Under the pieces are notes generated by a model. The model had not been told where the DNA came from, searched no databases, and saw nothing but the letters and a program-made list of their open reading frames with translations. From Modestobacter italicus (GTDB lineage: Bacteria > Actinomycetota > Actinomycetes > Mycobacteriales > Geodermatophilaceae), in assembly GCF_000306785.1 (NCBI RefSeq), contig NC_017955.1:4154001-4218000 (forward strand): a stretch of 64,000 nt of DNA. The letters are read 5' to 3'. The translations under genes and the position numbers were made by a program. Shown here piece by piece: positions 14,254 through 23,080 of the stretch. Numbering within the stretch: the first letter of the stretch is position 1; each line of letters opens with the position of its first letter.

Positions 14254-16452
14254 ATGTCCACGTTCTTGTCCCGTGTGGGGCGTCTCAGCGCCCGGTTCCG
14301 ATGGGCGGTGGTCGGTGCCTGGATCGTCGTCTTCGCCGCGTTCATCGGCGTCCTCGTGGTGGGGAGCAGCGGCGATCCTGCGGGCGACGCAGAGGTGTCG
14401 ATCCCCGAGTCGCAGGCGTCGCTGGCACTGGAACGGCTGGACGTGGAGTTCCCGGCCGCCCCCGACACCGGTGCGGACCTGCAGCTGGTGTTCCATCCCG
14501 CCGCCGGTGACGTCACGGACCCGGCCGTCGCGCAGGAGATCGCCGGGGTCATCACCCAGGCCCAGGACCTGCCGGGCGTGCAGGCGGTCAGTGACCCCCT
14601 CGATCCGGCCAGCCCCTACCTCGCCCCCGACGGCACCCTCGCCGTCGCGACGCTCACCTACGGTGAGCTGACCGAGGACCAGCAGGTCGAGTTCTACGAC
14701 GCCGCACTCGCGCTGCAGGAGAACGCTCCCCCGACGTTGGGGACCGAGCTCGGCGGCAACCTCGTCCCCTTCGGGGCTCCGGAGCAGGGAGCCGGCGAGG
14801 CCGTCGGGGTGATCGTGGCGTTCCTCGTGCTGGCCCTGACCTTCGGCTCCCTGGTCACGGCCGGGGTGAACCTGCTGATCGCGGCGTTCGGCGTCGGCGT
14901 CGGGCTCGTCGGCGTGCTGGCCTACGGCTCACTGACCCCCATCGACGGGAACAGCATCGTCCTCACCGCGATGCTCGGCCTGGCCGTCGGGATCGACTAC
15001 AGCCTCTTCATCCTCTTCCGGTTCCGGAACGAGCTCCGCGCCGGGCGGACCGTCGATGACGCCATCGCCCGCGCCACGGGAACCGCCGGTACGGCTGTCG
15101 TCTTCGCCGGCCTCACCGTCATCGTCGCCCTCGCCGCCTTCATGGTCGCGGGCCTGAGCTTCATCACCCAGATGGGCCTCGCCGGCGCCTTCGGCGTCCT
15201 CATCGCGGTCCTCCTGGCACTGACGCTGCTGCCTGCGGTGATGCGGTTCCTCGGGATGCGCGCCCTGTCCAAGAAGCACCGGAAGGCCATCGCCCGGGGC
15301 GAGCTGTGGAACGAGGAGCAGTCCCAGCGGCGCGGGATCATGAGCCGCTGGGGCGGCTTCGTCGTCGAGCGGCCGCTCATCGCCCTGGTCGGCGGGGTGC
15401 TCGTGATGATCGTGATGGCCGTGCCGCTGCTGAGCATGAAGACCGCGTTCAGCGTGCCCGGCGGCGCCGACCCGACGTCGACCGAACGCACGGCCTACGA
15501 CCTCATCGTCGATGAGTTCGGCGGCATCCAGAGCCCGCTGATCGTGCTCGCCGAGGGCGACCAGGTCGCCACCCAGGCCGCCACCGTCCAGACCCAGCTC
15601 ACCGGACTCACCGGTGTGCAGAGCGTGGCCCCGGCAGAGATCAGTGCCGACGGTGACACCGCCCGCCTCATCGTGATCCCCTCCGGCGGGCCGATCGACG
15701 ACTCCACCGAGGACCTGGTCCACCAGATCCGCGACAACGCCGACAGCGTGTCCGGTGTGCACCTGGAGGTCACCGGCGAGACCGCGATCGGGATCGATCA
15801 GGACGCGCAGCTCATGTCCGCGCTGATCAAGTACGTCATCGTGATCGTGGTCATCTCGATCATCCTGCTGATCGTGCTCTTCCGGTCACTGCTGATCCCG
15901 GTGATCGCCACGCTGGGGTTCCTGCTGTCGGTCGGCGCGTCCTTCGGCGCCAGCGTGGCCGTGTTCCAGTGGGGCTGGCTCGACCCGCTCATCGCCGCCC
16001 CGCAGGGCGACCCGATGCTGAGCCTGCTCCCCCTGCTGCTGGTCGGCGTCCTGTTCGGCCTGGCCATGGACTACCAGGTCTTCCTCGTCTCCCGGATCCA
16101 GGAGATGTACCGCACGGGCGTGGACTCCAGGACCGCCATCCGCGAGGGCTTCGGGCGGTCCGCCCCGGTGCTCGTCGCCGCTGCATCGATCATGGTCGTC
16201 GTCTTCGCCGGCTTCGCGACCAGTTCCTTCGCGGTCGGCGCCTCCATCGCCTTCGGCCTGATGGTCGGTGTGGCCGCTGACGCCTTCATCGTCCGGATGG
16301 TGCTGATGCCGGCCCTGCTGTCCCTGCTCGGCAGGTCCGCGTGGTGGATCCCCCGCTGGCTGGACGAGATCATCCCCGACGTCGACGTCGAGGGACACTC
16401 ACTGGACAGCCACGAGCCCGAGCCGACCAGGCAGCCGGCGATGGCCAGCTGA
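14254..16452 (+). CDS. MMPL family RND transporter (module 1)
   Basis: A 732-residue inner-membrane exporter. The ATG follows AGAAGGAA and begins with a short cytoplasmic end and a first membrane helix (WAVVGAWIVVFAAFIGVLVVG). Family layout is complete: helix 1, a large outer loop, five clustered helices with IDYSLFILFRFRNELRAG, a second outer loop, and five more helices with AMDYQVFLVSRIQEMYRTG. The Asp-Tyr pairs in both helix clusters (IDYSLF, MDYQVF) are the proton-relay positions of the family. It ends in an acidic tail. Likely exports a lipid, siderophore or membrane-active drug under control of the divergent two-component system. The same kind of module recurs at 49.4-53.4 kb. Confidence 0.92.
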   Translation: MSTFLSRVGRLSARFRWAVVGAWIVVFAAFIGVLVVGSSGDPAGDAEVSIPESQASLALERLDVEFPAAPDTGADLQLVFHPAAGDVTDPAVAQEIAGVITQAQDLPGVQAVSDPLDPASPYLAPDGTLAVATLTYGELTEDQQVEFYDAALALQENAPPTLGTELGGNLVPFGAPEQGAGEAVGVIVAFLVLALTFGSLVTAGVNLLIAAFGVGVGLVGVLAYGSLTPIDGNSIVLTAMLGLAVGIDYSLFILFRFRNELRAGRTVDDAIARATGTAGTAVVFAGLTVIVALAAFMVAGLSFITQMGLAGAFGVLIAVLLALTLLPAVMRFLGMRALSKKHRKAIARGELWNEEQSQRRGIMSRWGGFVVERPLIALVGGVLVMIVMAVPLLSMKTAFSVPGGADPTSTERTAYDLIVDEFGGIQSPLIVLAEGDQVATQAATVQTQLTGLTGVQSVAPAEISADGDTARLIVIPSGGPIDDSTEDLVHQIRDNADSVSGVHLEVTGETAIGIDQDAQLMSALIKYVIVIVVISIILLIVLFRSLLIPVIATLGFLLSVGASFGASVAVFQWGWLDPLIAAPQGDPMLSLLPLLLVGVLFGLAMDYQVFLVSRIQEMYRTGVDSRTAIREGFGRSAPVLVAAASIMVVVFAGFATSSFAVGASIAFGLMVGVAADAFIVRMVLMPALLSLLGRSAWWIPRWLDEIIPDVDVEGHSLDSHEPEPTRQPAMAS

Positions 16453-16468
16453 CTGCACGTGCACGAAG

Positions 16469-16501
16469 ACGGGGCCGCTACCGACCAGGTGGCGGCCCCG
16501 T
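16469..16501. terminator. Hairpin terminator after MMPL gene, module 1
   Basis: A 10-bp perfect stem ACGGGGCCGC / GCGGCCCCGT with a 13-base loop starts 17 bases after the stop codon. Confidence 0.7.
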
Positions 16502-16569
16502 CGGCAGCTGCACCCCGGATGAACCGGCCGAGCTCGCGGGCCACATCACGTCCTGCCCCCGGCGGGGCC

Positions 16570-16622
16570 GACCGCCCCGCGCCGAGCCGTCAGAACGACG
16601 GCGGCGACATCGCCCCGATCAG
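16570..16622. repeat. Right 53-bp direct repeat flanking the two-component/MMPL insert
   Basis: 51 of 53 bases match 11781-11833. It contains the true C terminus and stop of the XRE regulator (minus strand). Before that is a dead copy of the hydantoinase 3' end, in which the TGA stop has become CGA. The two copies show that hydantoinase and regulator were once convergent with stop codons 4 bases apart. Confidence 0.85.
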
Positions 16623-17252
16623 CTCGGCGTCCTGGTCGCGGGGGTTGTGGTACCAGTGCGGCAGGCCGGCGTCGTAGGTCAGCGAGTCGCCCTCGGTGAG
16701 CTCGTACTGGTCGCCGGCGATGGTGATCCACAGCTCGCCGCGGGTGACCATCACGCACTCCTCGCCCTCGTGCAGGAAGGGCTCGGCCTCGTTGCTCCAG
16801 CCCGCCGCGATCCGGGCCCGGATCATGCCGAGCCGGCCGTTCATGTGCGGGGTGAGCAGCTCGTAGACCAGGTTGTCCTCGGCGAGCAGCAGCCGCGGGT
16901 GCTCCCCGGCCCGGACCAGCGCGCCGGTCTTGGTCTCGCTGACGAAGAACCGGCCGACGGGGACGTCGAGCGCGTGGGCCAGCTTGATCAGCGTGGTGAA
17001 CGAGGGGTTGCCCATCCCGCGCTCGATCTGGCTGAGCAGCCCCGGGCTCAGCTCCGCCGCGGCGGCCAGCGAGGCCAGGCTCAGCCGCGCCTCGTCCCGC
17101 AGCCGGCGTACCAGCGCACCGACGGCCTGCATGGTCGGGGTGGTCTGGGCCGGCTCGCCGTTGCCGATCGCGGCCTCGACCTCGCCCGGGTCGATCGGGA
17201 ACGCCGCCCGCAGCGACCGTCCATCGGCGGCGAGTGCCGCGCCGTCATCCAC
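16590..17252 (-). CDS. XRE family regulator with C-terminal cupin domain
   Basis: A 220-residue regulator. The GTG at 17252 has a GGAGGAG eight bases upstream. The N-terminal helix-turn-helix spans about residues 45-100 (VRRLRDEARLSLASLAAAAELSPGLLSQIERGMGNPSFTTLIKLA). The C-terminal cupin (about 135-215) shows HEGEECVMVTRGELWITIAGDQYELTEGDSLTYDAGLPH, a small-molecule sensor. It is divergent from the peptide ABC operon and very likely controls it through the 22-bp palindrome at 17362-17383. PuuR-like XRE-cupin regulators commonly govern amine and amino-acid use, which fits the neighbourhood. Its last codons are duplicated at the left insert boundary. Confidence 0.9.
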   Translation of the reverse strand: MDDGAALAADGRSLRAAFPIDPGEVEAAIGNGEPAQTTPTMQAVGALVRRLRDEARLSLASLAAAAELSPGLLSQIERGMGNPSFTTLIKLAHALDVPVGRFFVSETKTGALVRAGEHPRLLLAEDNLVYELLTPHMNGRLGMIRARIAAGWSNEAEPFLHEGEECVMVTRGELWITIAGDQYELTEGDSLTYDAGLPHWYHNPRDQDAELIGAMSPPSF

Positions 17253-17323
17253 GAGATGGCCTCCTCCGTACCCGGCGGGGACGCGTCCCACCGCCGGGTC
17301 ATACGAACGTTACAGACGATCCG

Positions 17324-17352
17324 TTGACATGCGGGAGAGGCATCGTCAATCT
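17324..17352 (+). promoter_or_regulatory. Promoter of the oligopeptide ABC/peptidase operon
   Basis: A perfect -35 TTGACA at 17324-17329, then a 17-base spacer and CAATCT at 17347-17352 as a weak -10. Transcription would start near 17359, just before the operator palindrome and about 145 bases before the first gene. Confidence 0.5.
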
Positions 17353-17361
17353 ATTCCCCAA

Positions 17362-17383
17362 GTCGTTCACTCAAATGAACGAC
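17362..17383. promoter_or_regulatory. Operator palindrome GTCGTTCA-N6-TGAACGAC
   Basis: An exact inverted repeat with 8-base arms and a 6-base AT-rich centre, placed at the predicted transcription start of the ABC operon. The XRE-cupin regulator encoded divergently is the likely repressor. Confidence 0.6.
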
Positions 17384-17504
17384 ACTGGTCACGGCCCCAG
17401 TCCGCCCCGGTCACTCCCCCGCCGTCCTCCCGGACGCCGCCGCCGAGAGCAAGCGGCAGCGCCCGTGATGCGGCCTGCCCGCTCGACGACGCAAGGAGCC
17501 TCTC

Positions 17505-19091
17505 ATGGCACGAAACCGTCCGCGCTCGACCCGGCTGGCGGTGGCGCTCGCCGCCACCGCCGCCCTCACCCTGTCCGCCTGCGGCGGCGGGTCGGACGGC
17601 GGCTCGGGCTCCGGCGGCAGCGCCGAGCCCGACGCCGTGTCCGACGGCGTGGTCAACATGGACCTCGCCGGCCCGGTCACCAGCTACGACCCGGCCAAGG
17701 GCAGCGGCTTCCAGGACGCCCAGGTCGCCTGGGCGCTCTACGACTCGCTGATCACCACCGACTCCGACGGCAACCAGATCGCCGGGCTCGCGTCGGACTG
17801 GAGCTCGACGGCCAACAGCGCGACCTTCACCCTCAAGCCGGACGTCACCTGCTCCGACGGCACCCCGCTCACCCCCGAGGTCGTCGCCGGCTCGCTCACC
17901 CGGCTGCTCGACCCGGCCACCGGCTACCCGTTCCTGTCCCAGACCACCGGCGGGGACAACCCGGCCACCGTCACCACCGCGGGCACCGACCAGGTCACGG
18001 TCACCCTGGAGAAGCCCTGGTCGGCGCTGCTGCCCAGCCTGGCCTCGCCGTTCACCGGCATCGTCTGCGCCGCCGGCGTCGCCGACCCGACCACGCTGCA
18101 GACCGGCTCCAACGGCACCGGCGCCTTCGTCGCCGACACCCAGGTGGCCGGCTCCAGCTACACCTTCACCCGCCGCGAGGACTACGCCTGGGGTCCGGAG
18201 TTCGCCGACCAGGGCGAGGGCGACCTGCCGACCACGCTCGTCATGCAGGTGATCACCGACGACAACACCCGGGCCAACCTGATGGAGACCAGCGCGCTGC
18301 AGATCGGCGCCTTCGGGTCCGACGCCTGGACGCGGTTCGAGAACAGCACCAGCGTCAGCAACGAGATCTCCAACCAGACCGACACCTTCCTGATCTTCAA
18401 CGAGACGCCGGGCAAGGTCACCACCGACCCGAAGGTCCGCCAGGCGATCGCCCAGGCGGTCAACCGGGAGGGGCTCAACGAGGTGCAGAGCTACGGCGCC
18501 GGTGACCTGATCACCAACCTCGGCCAGGACAGCTACCAGTGCGCCGACCCCTCGCTGGGCGACCTGATCCCCGAGTACGACGCGGCCGCGGCCGCCGAGG
18601 TGCTCAAGGGCGAGAAGCTCACCGTGATGGGCGCCAACGTCTTCGCCGGCGGTGACGGCAACAGCTACATCCTCTCCGCGCTCGAGGCCGCGGGTGTCGA
18701 CGGGACGCTGAAGAACCTGGACAACTCCGCCTACGTCGACGCCTTCTTCAGCGGCGAGAACGACTGGGACGTCGCCGTCCTGGGCTACGGCAACCTGCTC
18801 AACAGCCTGCTCGCCGCCGGTGGGTTCTTCGTCGGCGCCGCCCCGCCGGACGGCCAGAACCTGGGCGCGGTCGACAACGCCGCCGCGGCCACCGCGCTGG
18901 CTGCGGCCGGCACCGCCACCAGCGAGGACGCCGCCTGCGCGTCGACCACCGAGTTCCAGTCCGCGCTGATGGAGAACTTCGACGTCGTCCCGCTGTCCAC
19001 CGTCCCGGTGCACGTGCTCTTCGCCGGCGGTACCAGTGGTGCGGTGGTGAAGGGCTTCACCCAGCCGTCGACCATCCGGATCTCCGCGTGA
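17505..19091 (+). CDS. ABC transporter substrate-binding lipoprotein, family 5 (peptide/nickel type)
   Basis: A 528-residue solute-binding lipoprotein, ATG after AGGAG. The signal peptide ends in a lipobox with LSAC and lipidated Cys26, then a Gly/Ser-rich tether. The body has the family-5 order: DLAGPVTSYDPAKG near the start, WALYDSLI, LASDWS, the FTLKPDVTCSDGTPLTPEVV block and PKVRQAIAQAVNRE. Homologues bind di- and oligopeptides. It opens an operon of at least seven genes that continues through the permeases and ATPases to three hydrolases (17505-27138). Its stop overlaps the next gene by 4 bases. Confidence 0.92.
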   Translation: MARNRPRSTRLAVALAATAALTLSACGGGSDGGSGSGGSAEPDAVSDGVVNMDLAGPVTSYDPAKGSGFQDAQVAWALYDSLITTDSDGNQIAGLASDWSSTANSATFTLKPDVTCSDGTPLTPEVVAGSLTRLLDPATGYPFLSQTTGGDNPATVTTAGTDQVTVTLEKPWSALLPSLASPFTGIVCAAGVADPTTLQTGSNGTGAFVADTQVAGSSYTFTRREDYAWGPEFADQGEGDLPTTLVMQVITDDNTRANLMETSALQIGAFGSDAWTRFENSTSVSNEISNQTDTFLIFNETPGKVTTDPKVRQAIAQAVNREGLNEVQSYGAGDLITNLGQDSYQCADPSLGDLIPEYDAAAAAEVLKGEKLTVMGANVFAGGDGNSYILSALEAAGVDGTLKNLDNSAYVDAFFSGENDWDVAVLGYGNLLNSLLAAGGFFVGAAPPDGQNLGAVDNAAAATALAAAGTATSEDAACASTTEFQSALMENFDVVPLSTVPVHVLFAGGTSGAVVKGFTQPSTIRISA

Positions 19092-20161
19092 CCGGTCCGG
19101 AGACGGCCGTCCGCACCACCGACGCGACGGCGGGGGCGGCCGCGACCGCCCCCGCCGTCGGGCCGGGCACCGAGGTCCCGGAGACCAGCGCACCGGCCAA
19201 GCACCACGCGGCGTCCCTGTGGGCCGGCTACCTCGGCCGCCGGCTCGTCGGGGTGGCCGCCGTCCTGGTGGCGATCGTGCTGCTGACCTTCCTGATCGTC
19301 CGGTTCGTGCCGGGTGACCCGGCTCGGCTGATCGTGGGGCTGAACGCCACCCCCGCCCAGGTCGAGCAGGTCCGGGACGAGCTGGGGCTCAACGACCCGT
19401 TCTTCGTGCAGTTCGGGCACTACGTCTCCGGCCTGCTGCACGGCGACCTGGGGAACTCCTTCGTCAACCAGCAGCCGGTGAGCGAGATGATCTCCCAGCG
19501 GTTGCCGCTCACCGCGCAGCTGGCGCTGAGCGCGCTGGCCATCGTGCTGGTGCTCGGCTTCCTGTTCGGGATCGCCGCCGGCGTGCTGGACCACAACGGC
19601 CGCGGCCGCTGGTTCACCTCGCCGTTCACCGCGGTGACCTCGCTGGTCGGCGCGCTGCCGGAGTACATCACCGGCACGCTGCTGGTCTACGTCTTCGCGC
19701 TGAGCCTGCAGTGGTTCCCGGTCCAGGGCGGCCCGGGCTTCCACTCGATGTTCCTGCCGGCGCTGGCGGTCGGGCTCCCCCCGGCCGCCGTGCTGGCCCG
19801 GCTGGTCCGCAACGAGACCCTCGCCGTGCTCAACCAGGAGTACATGACGACGGCGACCAGCAAGCGGCTCTCCCGCGCCCGGCTGCTCGTCCGGCACGTC
19901 CTGCCCAACGTCGTGACCAGCACGCTCACCCTCGGTGGCCTGCTGCTGGTCGCCCTGCTCGGAGGCACCGTCATCACCGAGAACGTCTTCAACATCAGCG
20001 GCGTGGGGACCGCCGTCGTCCAGGCGATCCTGCGCAGCGACTACCCCACCGTCCAGGGCGTGATCCTCGTCCTGGGCCTGATCGCGGTGGTCATCAACCT
20101 CGCCGTCGACATCACCCTGGGCCTGCTCGACCCGCGGGTGCTCTCCCGGAGGGCCTCGTGA
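19088..20161 (+). CDS. ABC transporter permease, DppB type
   Basis: A 357-residue membrane protein from a GTG that overlaps the substrate-binding gene by GTGA. An unusually long Thr/Ala/Pro-rich cytoplasmic end of about 40 residues precedes the first helix (VGVAAVLVAIVLLTFLIVRFVPGDPARL). RFVPGDP and ARLVRNETLAVLNQEYMTTATSKRLSR are hallmarks of this family, the latter including the EAA-type loop that contacts the ATPase. Six membrane helices. It pairs with the permease half of the next gene. Confidence 0.92.
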   Translation: MTGPETAVRTTDATAGAAATAPAVGPGTEVPETSAPAKHHAASLWAGYLGRRLVGVAAVLVAIVLLTFLIVRFVPGDPARLIVGLNATPAQVEQVRDELGLNDPFFVQFGHYVSGLLHGDLGNSFVNQQPVSEMISQRLPLTAQLALSALAIVLVLGFLFGIAAGVLDHNGRGRWFTSPFTAVTSLVGALPEYITGTLLVYVFALSLQWFPVQGGPGFHSMFLPALAVGLPPAAVLARLVRNETLAVLNQEYMTTATSKRLSRARLLVRHVLPNVVTSTLTLGGLLLVALLGGTVITENVFNISGVGTAVVQAILRSDYPTVQGVILVLGLIAVVINLAVDITLGLLDPRVLSRRAS

Positions 20162-22032
20162 GCCCCCGCCGACGCCGCAAGCTGCCGGCCATGCTGGTCT
20201 GCGGCGCGAGCCTGCTCACGGTGATGGTGCTGCTGGGGATCTTCGCGCCGATCATCTGGGGCGAGCAGGCCGACGCGCTGACCGCGGACATCCGCCAGGG
20301 CAGCTCCGCGGAGCACCTGCTGGGCACCGACGCGCTCGGCCGGGACATCCTGCTGCGCACCCTGGTGGCCACCCGGCTCACCCTGCTGATGGCCGCGGGC
20401 GCGACGGCCATCGCCGTCCTGATCGGCATCCTGCTCGGCGCCGGGGTGGTGCTGGCCGGCCGGTTCGTCCGCGGCGCCGGCGCCCGGGCGATCGACCTGC
20501 TCGTCTCCTACCCGCCGATCATCATCGCGCTGGCGGTCACCGCCATCTTCACCCCGGGCGTCGGCTCGGTGGTCGTCGCGATCGGCCTGGCGTTCTGCCC
20601 GCAGTTCGCCCGGCTCACCAACACGCTGGCCAACTCGGTGAGCACCCGGCAGTACGTCGTGGTCTCCCGGCTGCTCGGCACCAGCCGGACCAAGCTGCTG
20701 CAGCGGCACGTGCTGCCCAACATCGCCGCCCCCGTGCTGGTGCTCACCTCGGTCGGCTTCGCCACCAGCATCGTGTCGCTGTCCGGGCTGAGCTTCCTGG
20801 GCCTGGGCGTGCAGCAGCCCGAGTACGACTGGGGCGCGCTGCTCGCCGCCGGCCTGCGCGACCTGTCGGTCAACCCGGTGGAGTCCCTCGGCCCGGCGCT
20901 GGCCATCCTGCTCACCGGCCTCGGTGCCGGGCTCTTCGGCGACGGCCTGGCCAAGTACTGGGAGCCGCGCCAGTCGGTGCGGCCGCCCCGGATCAACCGC
21001 TCCCGCGGCAAGCAGCTCACCGCGCCGCTGACCGCGGTCGCCTCCGACGGCGAGCGCGAGGTGGTGGCGTCGCTGCGCGAGCTGCAGGTCTCCGCCGGCG
21101 ACGCACCGCTGGTGCGCGGGGTCTCCCTCGACATCGCCGCGGGCGAGGTCGTCGGCCTGGTCGGTGAGTCCGGTTCGGGCAAGAGCGTCACCGCCATGGC
21201 GCTGGCCCGGCTGCTCAGCCCCTCGCTCAGCTGGTCGGCCGACCGGCTGCGGATCGCCGGCACCGACATGCACCGCTCCGACGTGCCTGCGCCCACCCGG
21301 CTGGCCACCGACCTCGGCGTGGTCTTCCAGGACCCGTCGAGCTGCTTCAACCCGGCGCTGCACATCGGCACCCAGCTGACCGAGGTGCTCCGGGTGCACA
21401 AGGGCGTCTCCCGCAAGGCCGCGGCGAAGCTGGCCGTCGACCGGCTGCGCGAGGTGCGGGTCTCCTCCCCCGAGGCCCGGATGCACCAGTACCCGCACGA
21501 GCTCTCCGGCGGCATGCGGCAGCGGGCCATGATCGCGATGGCGCTGCTGTCCGAGCCCCGGCTGCTGGTCGCCGACGAACCGACCACCGCGCTCGACGTC
21601 ACGGTGCAGGCCGACGTGCTGCGGTTGCTCCACCAGATCAACACCGAACGCGGCACCGCGATGCTGCTCATCTCGCACGACATCAACGTCGTCTCCGCGC
21701 TCTGCGACCGGGTCTGCGTCATGTACGCCGGGCGGATCGTCGAGGAGGTCCCGGTCGCCGACCTGCGCGCCGGCCGGGTGCACCACCCGTACACCAAGGC
21801 GCTGCTGGCGGCCTCCCCCGGCGAGGACGCCGACCGGGTCACCGCACCGCTGAAGCCGCTCGCCGGCCGGCCGCCCAAGCCGGGCGAGGTCGGCAACGCC
21901 TGTTCCTTCGCGCCCCGCTGCCCGCTGGCGATGCCGCGCTGCCTCGAGGAGGACCCCGTGCTGCTGCCCGACCCCGACGGCGGCCAGGCCGCCTGCCACG
22001 CCGTCGACCACGAGCTGGCGGTGGCCCGGTGA
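20158..22032 (+). CDS. Fused ABC permease (DppC type) and ATPase (DppD type)
   Basis: A 624-residue fusion. Residues about 1-285 are a DppC-like permease with LLGTDALGRDILLRTLVATR and the SRLLGTSRTKLLQRHVLPNI loop. After a basic linker, residues about 300-610 are a peptide-type ATPase: Walker A VGESGSGKS, Q-loop VFQDPSS, signature LSGGMRQR, Walker B LLVADEPTTALD and switch LISHD. The C-terminal CSFAPRCPLAMPRC is the Cys-rich block of oligopeptide ATPases, which often binds an iron-sulfur cluster. The GTG start overlaps the previous stop by 4 bases. The frame is continuous with no stop between the halves, so the fusion is real in this sequence; such fusions are known in the family. Confidence 0.9.
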   Translation: MSPRRRRKLPAMLVCGASLLTVMVLLGIFAPIIWGEQADALTADIRQGSSAEHLLGTDALGRDILLRTLVATRLTLLMAAGATAIAVLIGILLGAGVVLAGRFVRGAGARAIDLLVSYPPIIIALAVTAIFTPGVGSVVVAIGLAFCPQFARLTNTLANSVSTRQYVVVSRLLGTSRTKLLQRHVLPNIAAPVLVLTSVGFATSIVSLSGLSFLGLGVQQPEYDWGALLAAGLRDLSVNPVESLGPALAILLTGLGAGLFGDGLAKYWEPRQSVRPPRINRSRGKQLTAPLTAVASDGEREVVASLRELQVSAGDAPLVRGVSLDIAAGEVVGLVGESGSGKSVTAMALARLLSPSLSWSADRLRIAGTDMHRSDVPAPTRLATDLGVVFQDPSSCFNPALHIGTQLTEVLRVHKGVSRKAAAKLAVDRLREVRVSSPEARMHQYPHELSGGMRQRAMIAMALLSEPRLLVADEPTTALDVTVQADVLRLLHQINTERGTAMLLISHDINVVSALCDRVCVMYAGRIVEEVPVADLRAGRVHHPYTKALLAASPGEDADRVTAPLKPLAGRPPKPGEVGNACSFAPRCPLAMPRCLEEDPVLLPDPDGGQAACHAVDHELAVAR

Positions 22033-23045
22033 CGGCGCAGCTGACCGGACCGACGACGGCTGCGGTGCTCCGGGTCGACCAGGTCAGCGCCGGCTACGGC
22101 TCGGGCTCCCGGTCGGCCCGGGTGCTGCGGGACGTCTCGCTGGCGGTGGCCCCCGGTCGCACCATGGGCATCGTCGGGGAGTCCGGCTCGGGCAAGTCGA
22201 CGCTGGCCAAGGTGCTCGTCGGCGAGCTCGCCCCGCTGTCGGGCCGGGTGCTGCTGGCGGACCAGGACACCGCCCGGATGGCGCGCGGGCAGCTGCGCGC
22301 CGCCCGCCGCAGCGTCCAGCTCGTGCCGCAGGACCCGTACTCCTCGCTGAACCCGCGGATGACCGTCGGCCGGGCGCTGGCCGAGGCGATCGACCCCGGC
22401 GGCTCGCTGCGGCGGATCGACCGGGCCCGGATCACCGAGCTGCTGGAGACCGTGGCGCTGGAGGGCGACGCCGCCGACCGGCTGCCGCACGAGTTCTCCG
22501 GCGGTCAGCGGCAGCGGATCGTCATCGCCCGGGCGCTGGCCGTGCAGCCGCAGGTGCTCATCGCCGACGAGGTCACCTCGGCGCTGGACTCCTCGGTGCA
22601 GGCGGAGGTGCTCAACCTGCTGCTGTCGCTGCAGCGGGAGAAGGACCTCGCGCTGGTCTTCATCACCCACGACCTGTCGATCGCCCGGTACATGTGCGAC
22701 GAGATCAGCGTGCTCTACCTGGGCAGCCTGGTGGAGCAGGGCGACATCGGGCTGCTGCACGCCCCGGCGCACCCCTACACCGACCTGCTGCAGGCCAGCG
22801 TGCCCGACCCCAGCGGCGCGATGTTCACCAACGAGCCACCGCCCGTGGTGGCCGCCGACCCCGGTGACCCGGCCGACCCGCCGGCCGGCTGCGCGTTCCA
22901 CCCCCGCTGCCCGCAGGGGCCGCGGGTCGTGGAGGGCCGGTCGGTGTGCATCGAGAAGGCACCGCCGCTGGTCCCGCTGACCGGCCGGGGCGGCCGGGCC
23001 GCCGCCTGCCACTTCCCGCTCGTCCGCGCCGGCTCCTCCGAGTGA
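22029..23045 (+). CDS. ABC transporter ATPase, DppF type
   Basis: A 338-residue ATPase, GTG start overlapping the fusion gene by 4 bases. Walker A VGESGSGKST, Q-loop VPQDPYSSLNPRMTVG, signature FSGGQRQRI, Walker B LIADEVTSALD and switch FITHD. The C terminus has CAFHPRCPQG, the Cys-rich oligopeptide block. It forms the heterodimeric motor with the ATPase half of the preceding protein. Together these four genes give a complete peptide importer. Confidence 0.92.
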   Translation: MTAQLTGPTTAAVLRVDQVSAGYGSGSRSARVLRDVSLAVAPGRTMGIVGESGSGKSTLAKVLVGELAPLSGRVLLADQDTARMARGQLRAARRSVQLVPQDPYSSLNPRMTVGRALAEAIDPGGSLRRIDRARITELLETVALEGDAADRLPHEFSGGQRQRIVIARALAVQPQVLIADEVTSALDSSVQAEVLNLLLSLQREKDLALVFITHDLSIARYMCDEISVLYLGSLVEQGDIGLLHAPAHPYTDLLQASVPDPSGAMFTNEPPPVVAADPGDPADPPAGCAFHPRCPQGPRVVEGRSVCIEKAPPLVPLTGRGGRAAACHFPLVRAGSSE

Positions 23046-23080
23046 CGCGACCACCCACCCCTCCCCGAGGAGATCGACCG

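Noticed and set aside
11781-16622. The two-component/MMPL insert as a classical insertion sequence or transposon
   Set aside because: No transposase, integrase or terminal inverted repeats are visible, and 53 bp is far longer than normal target-site duplications.
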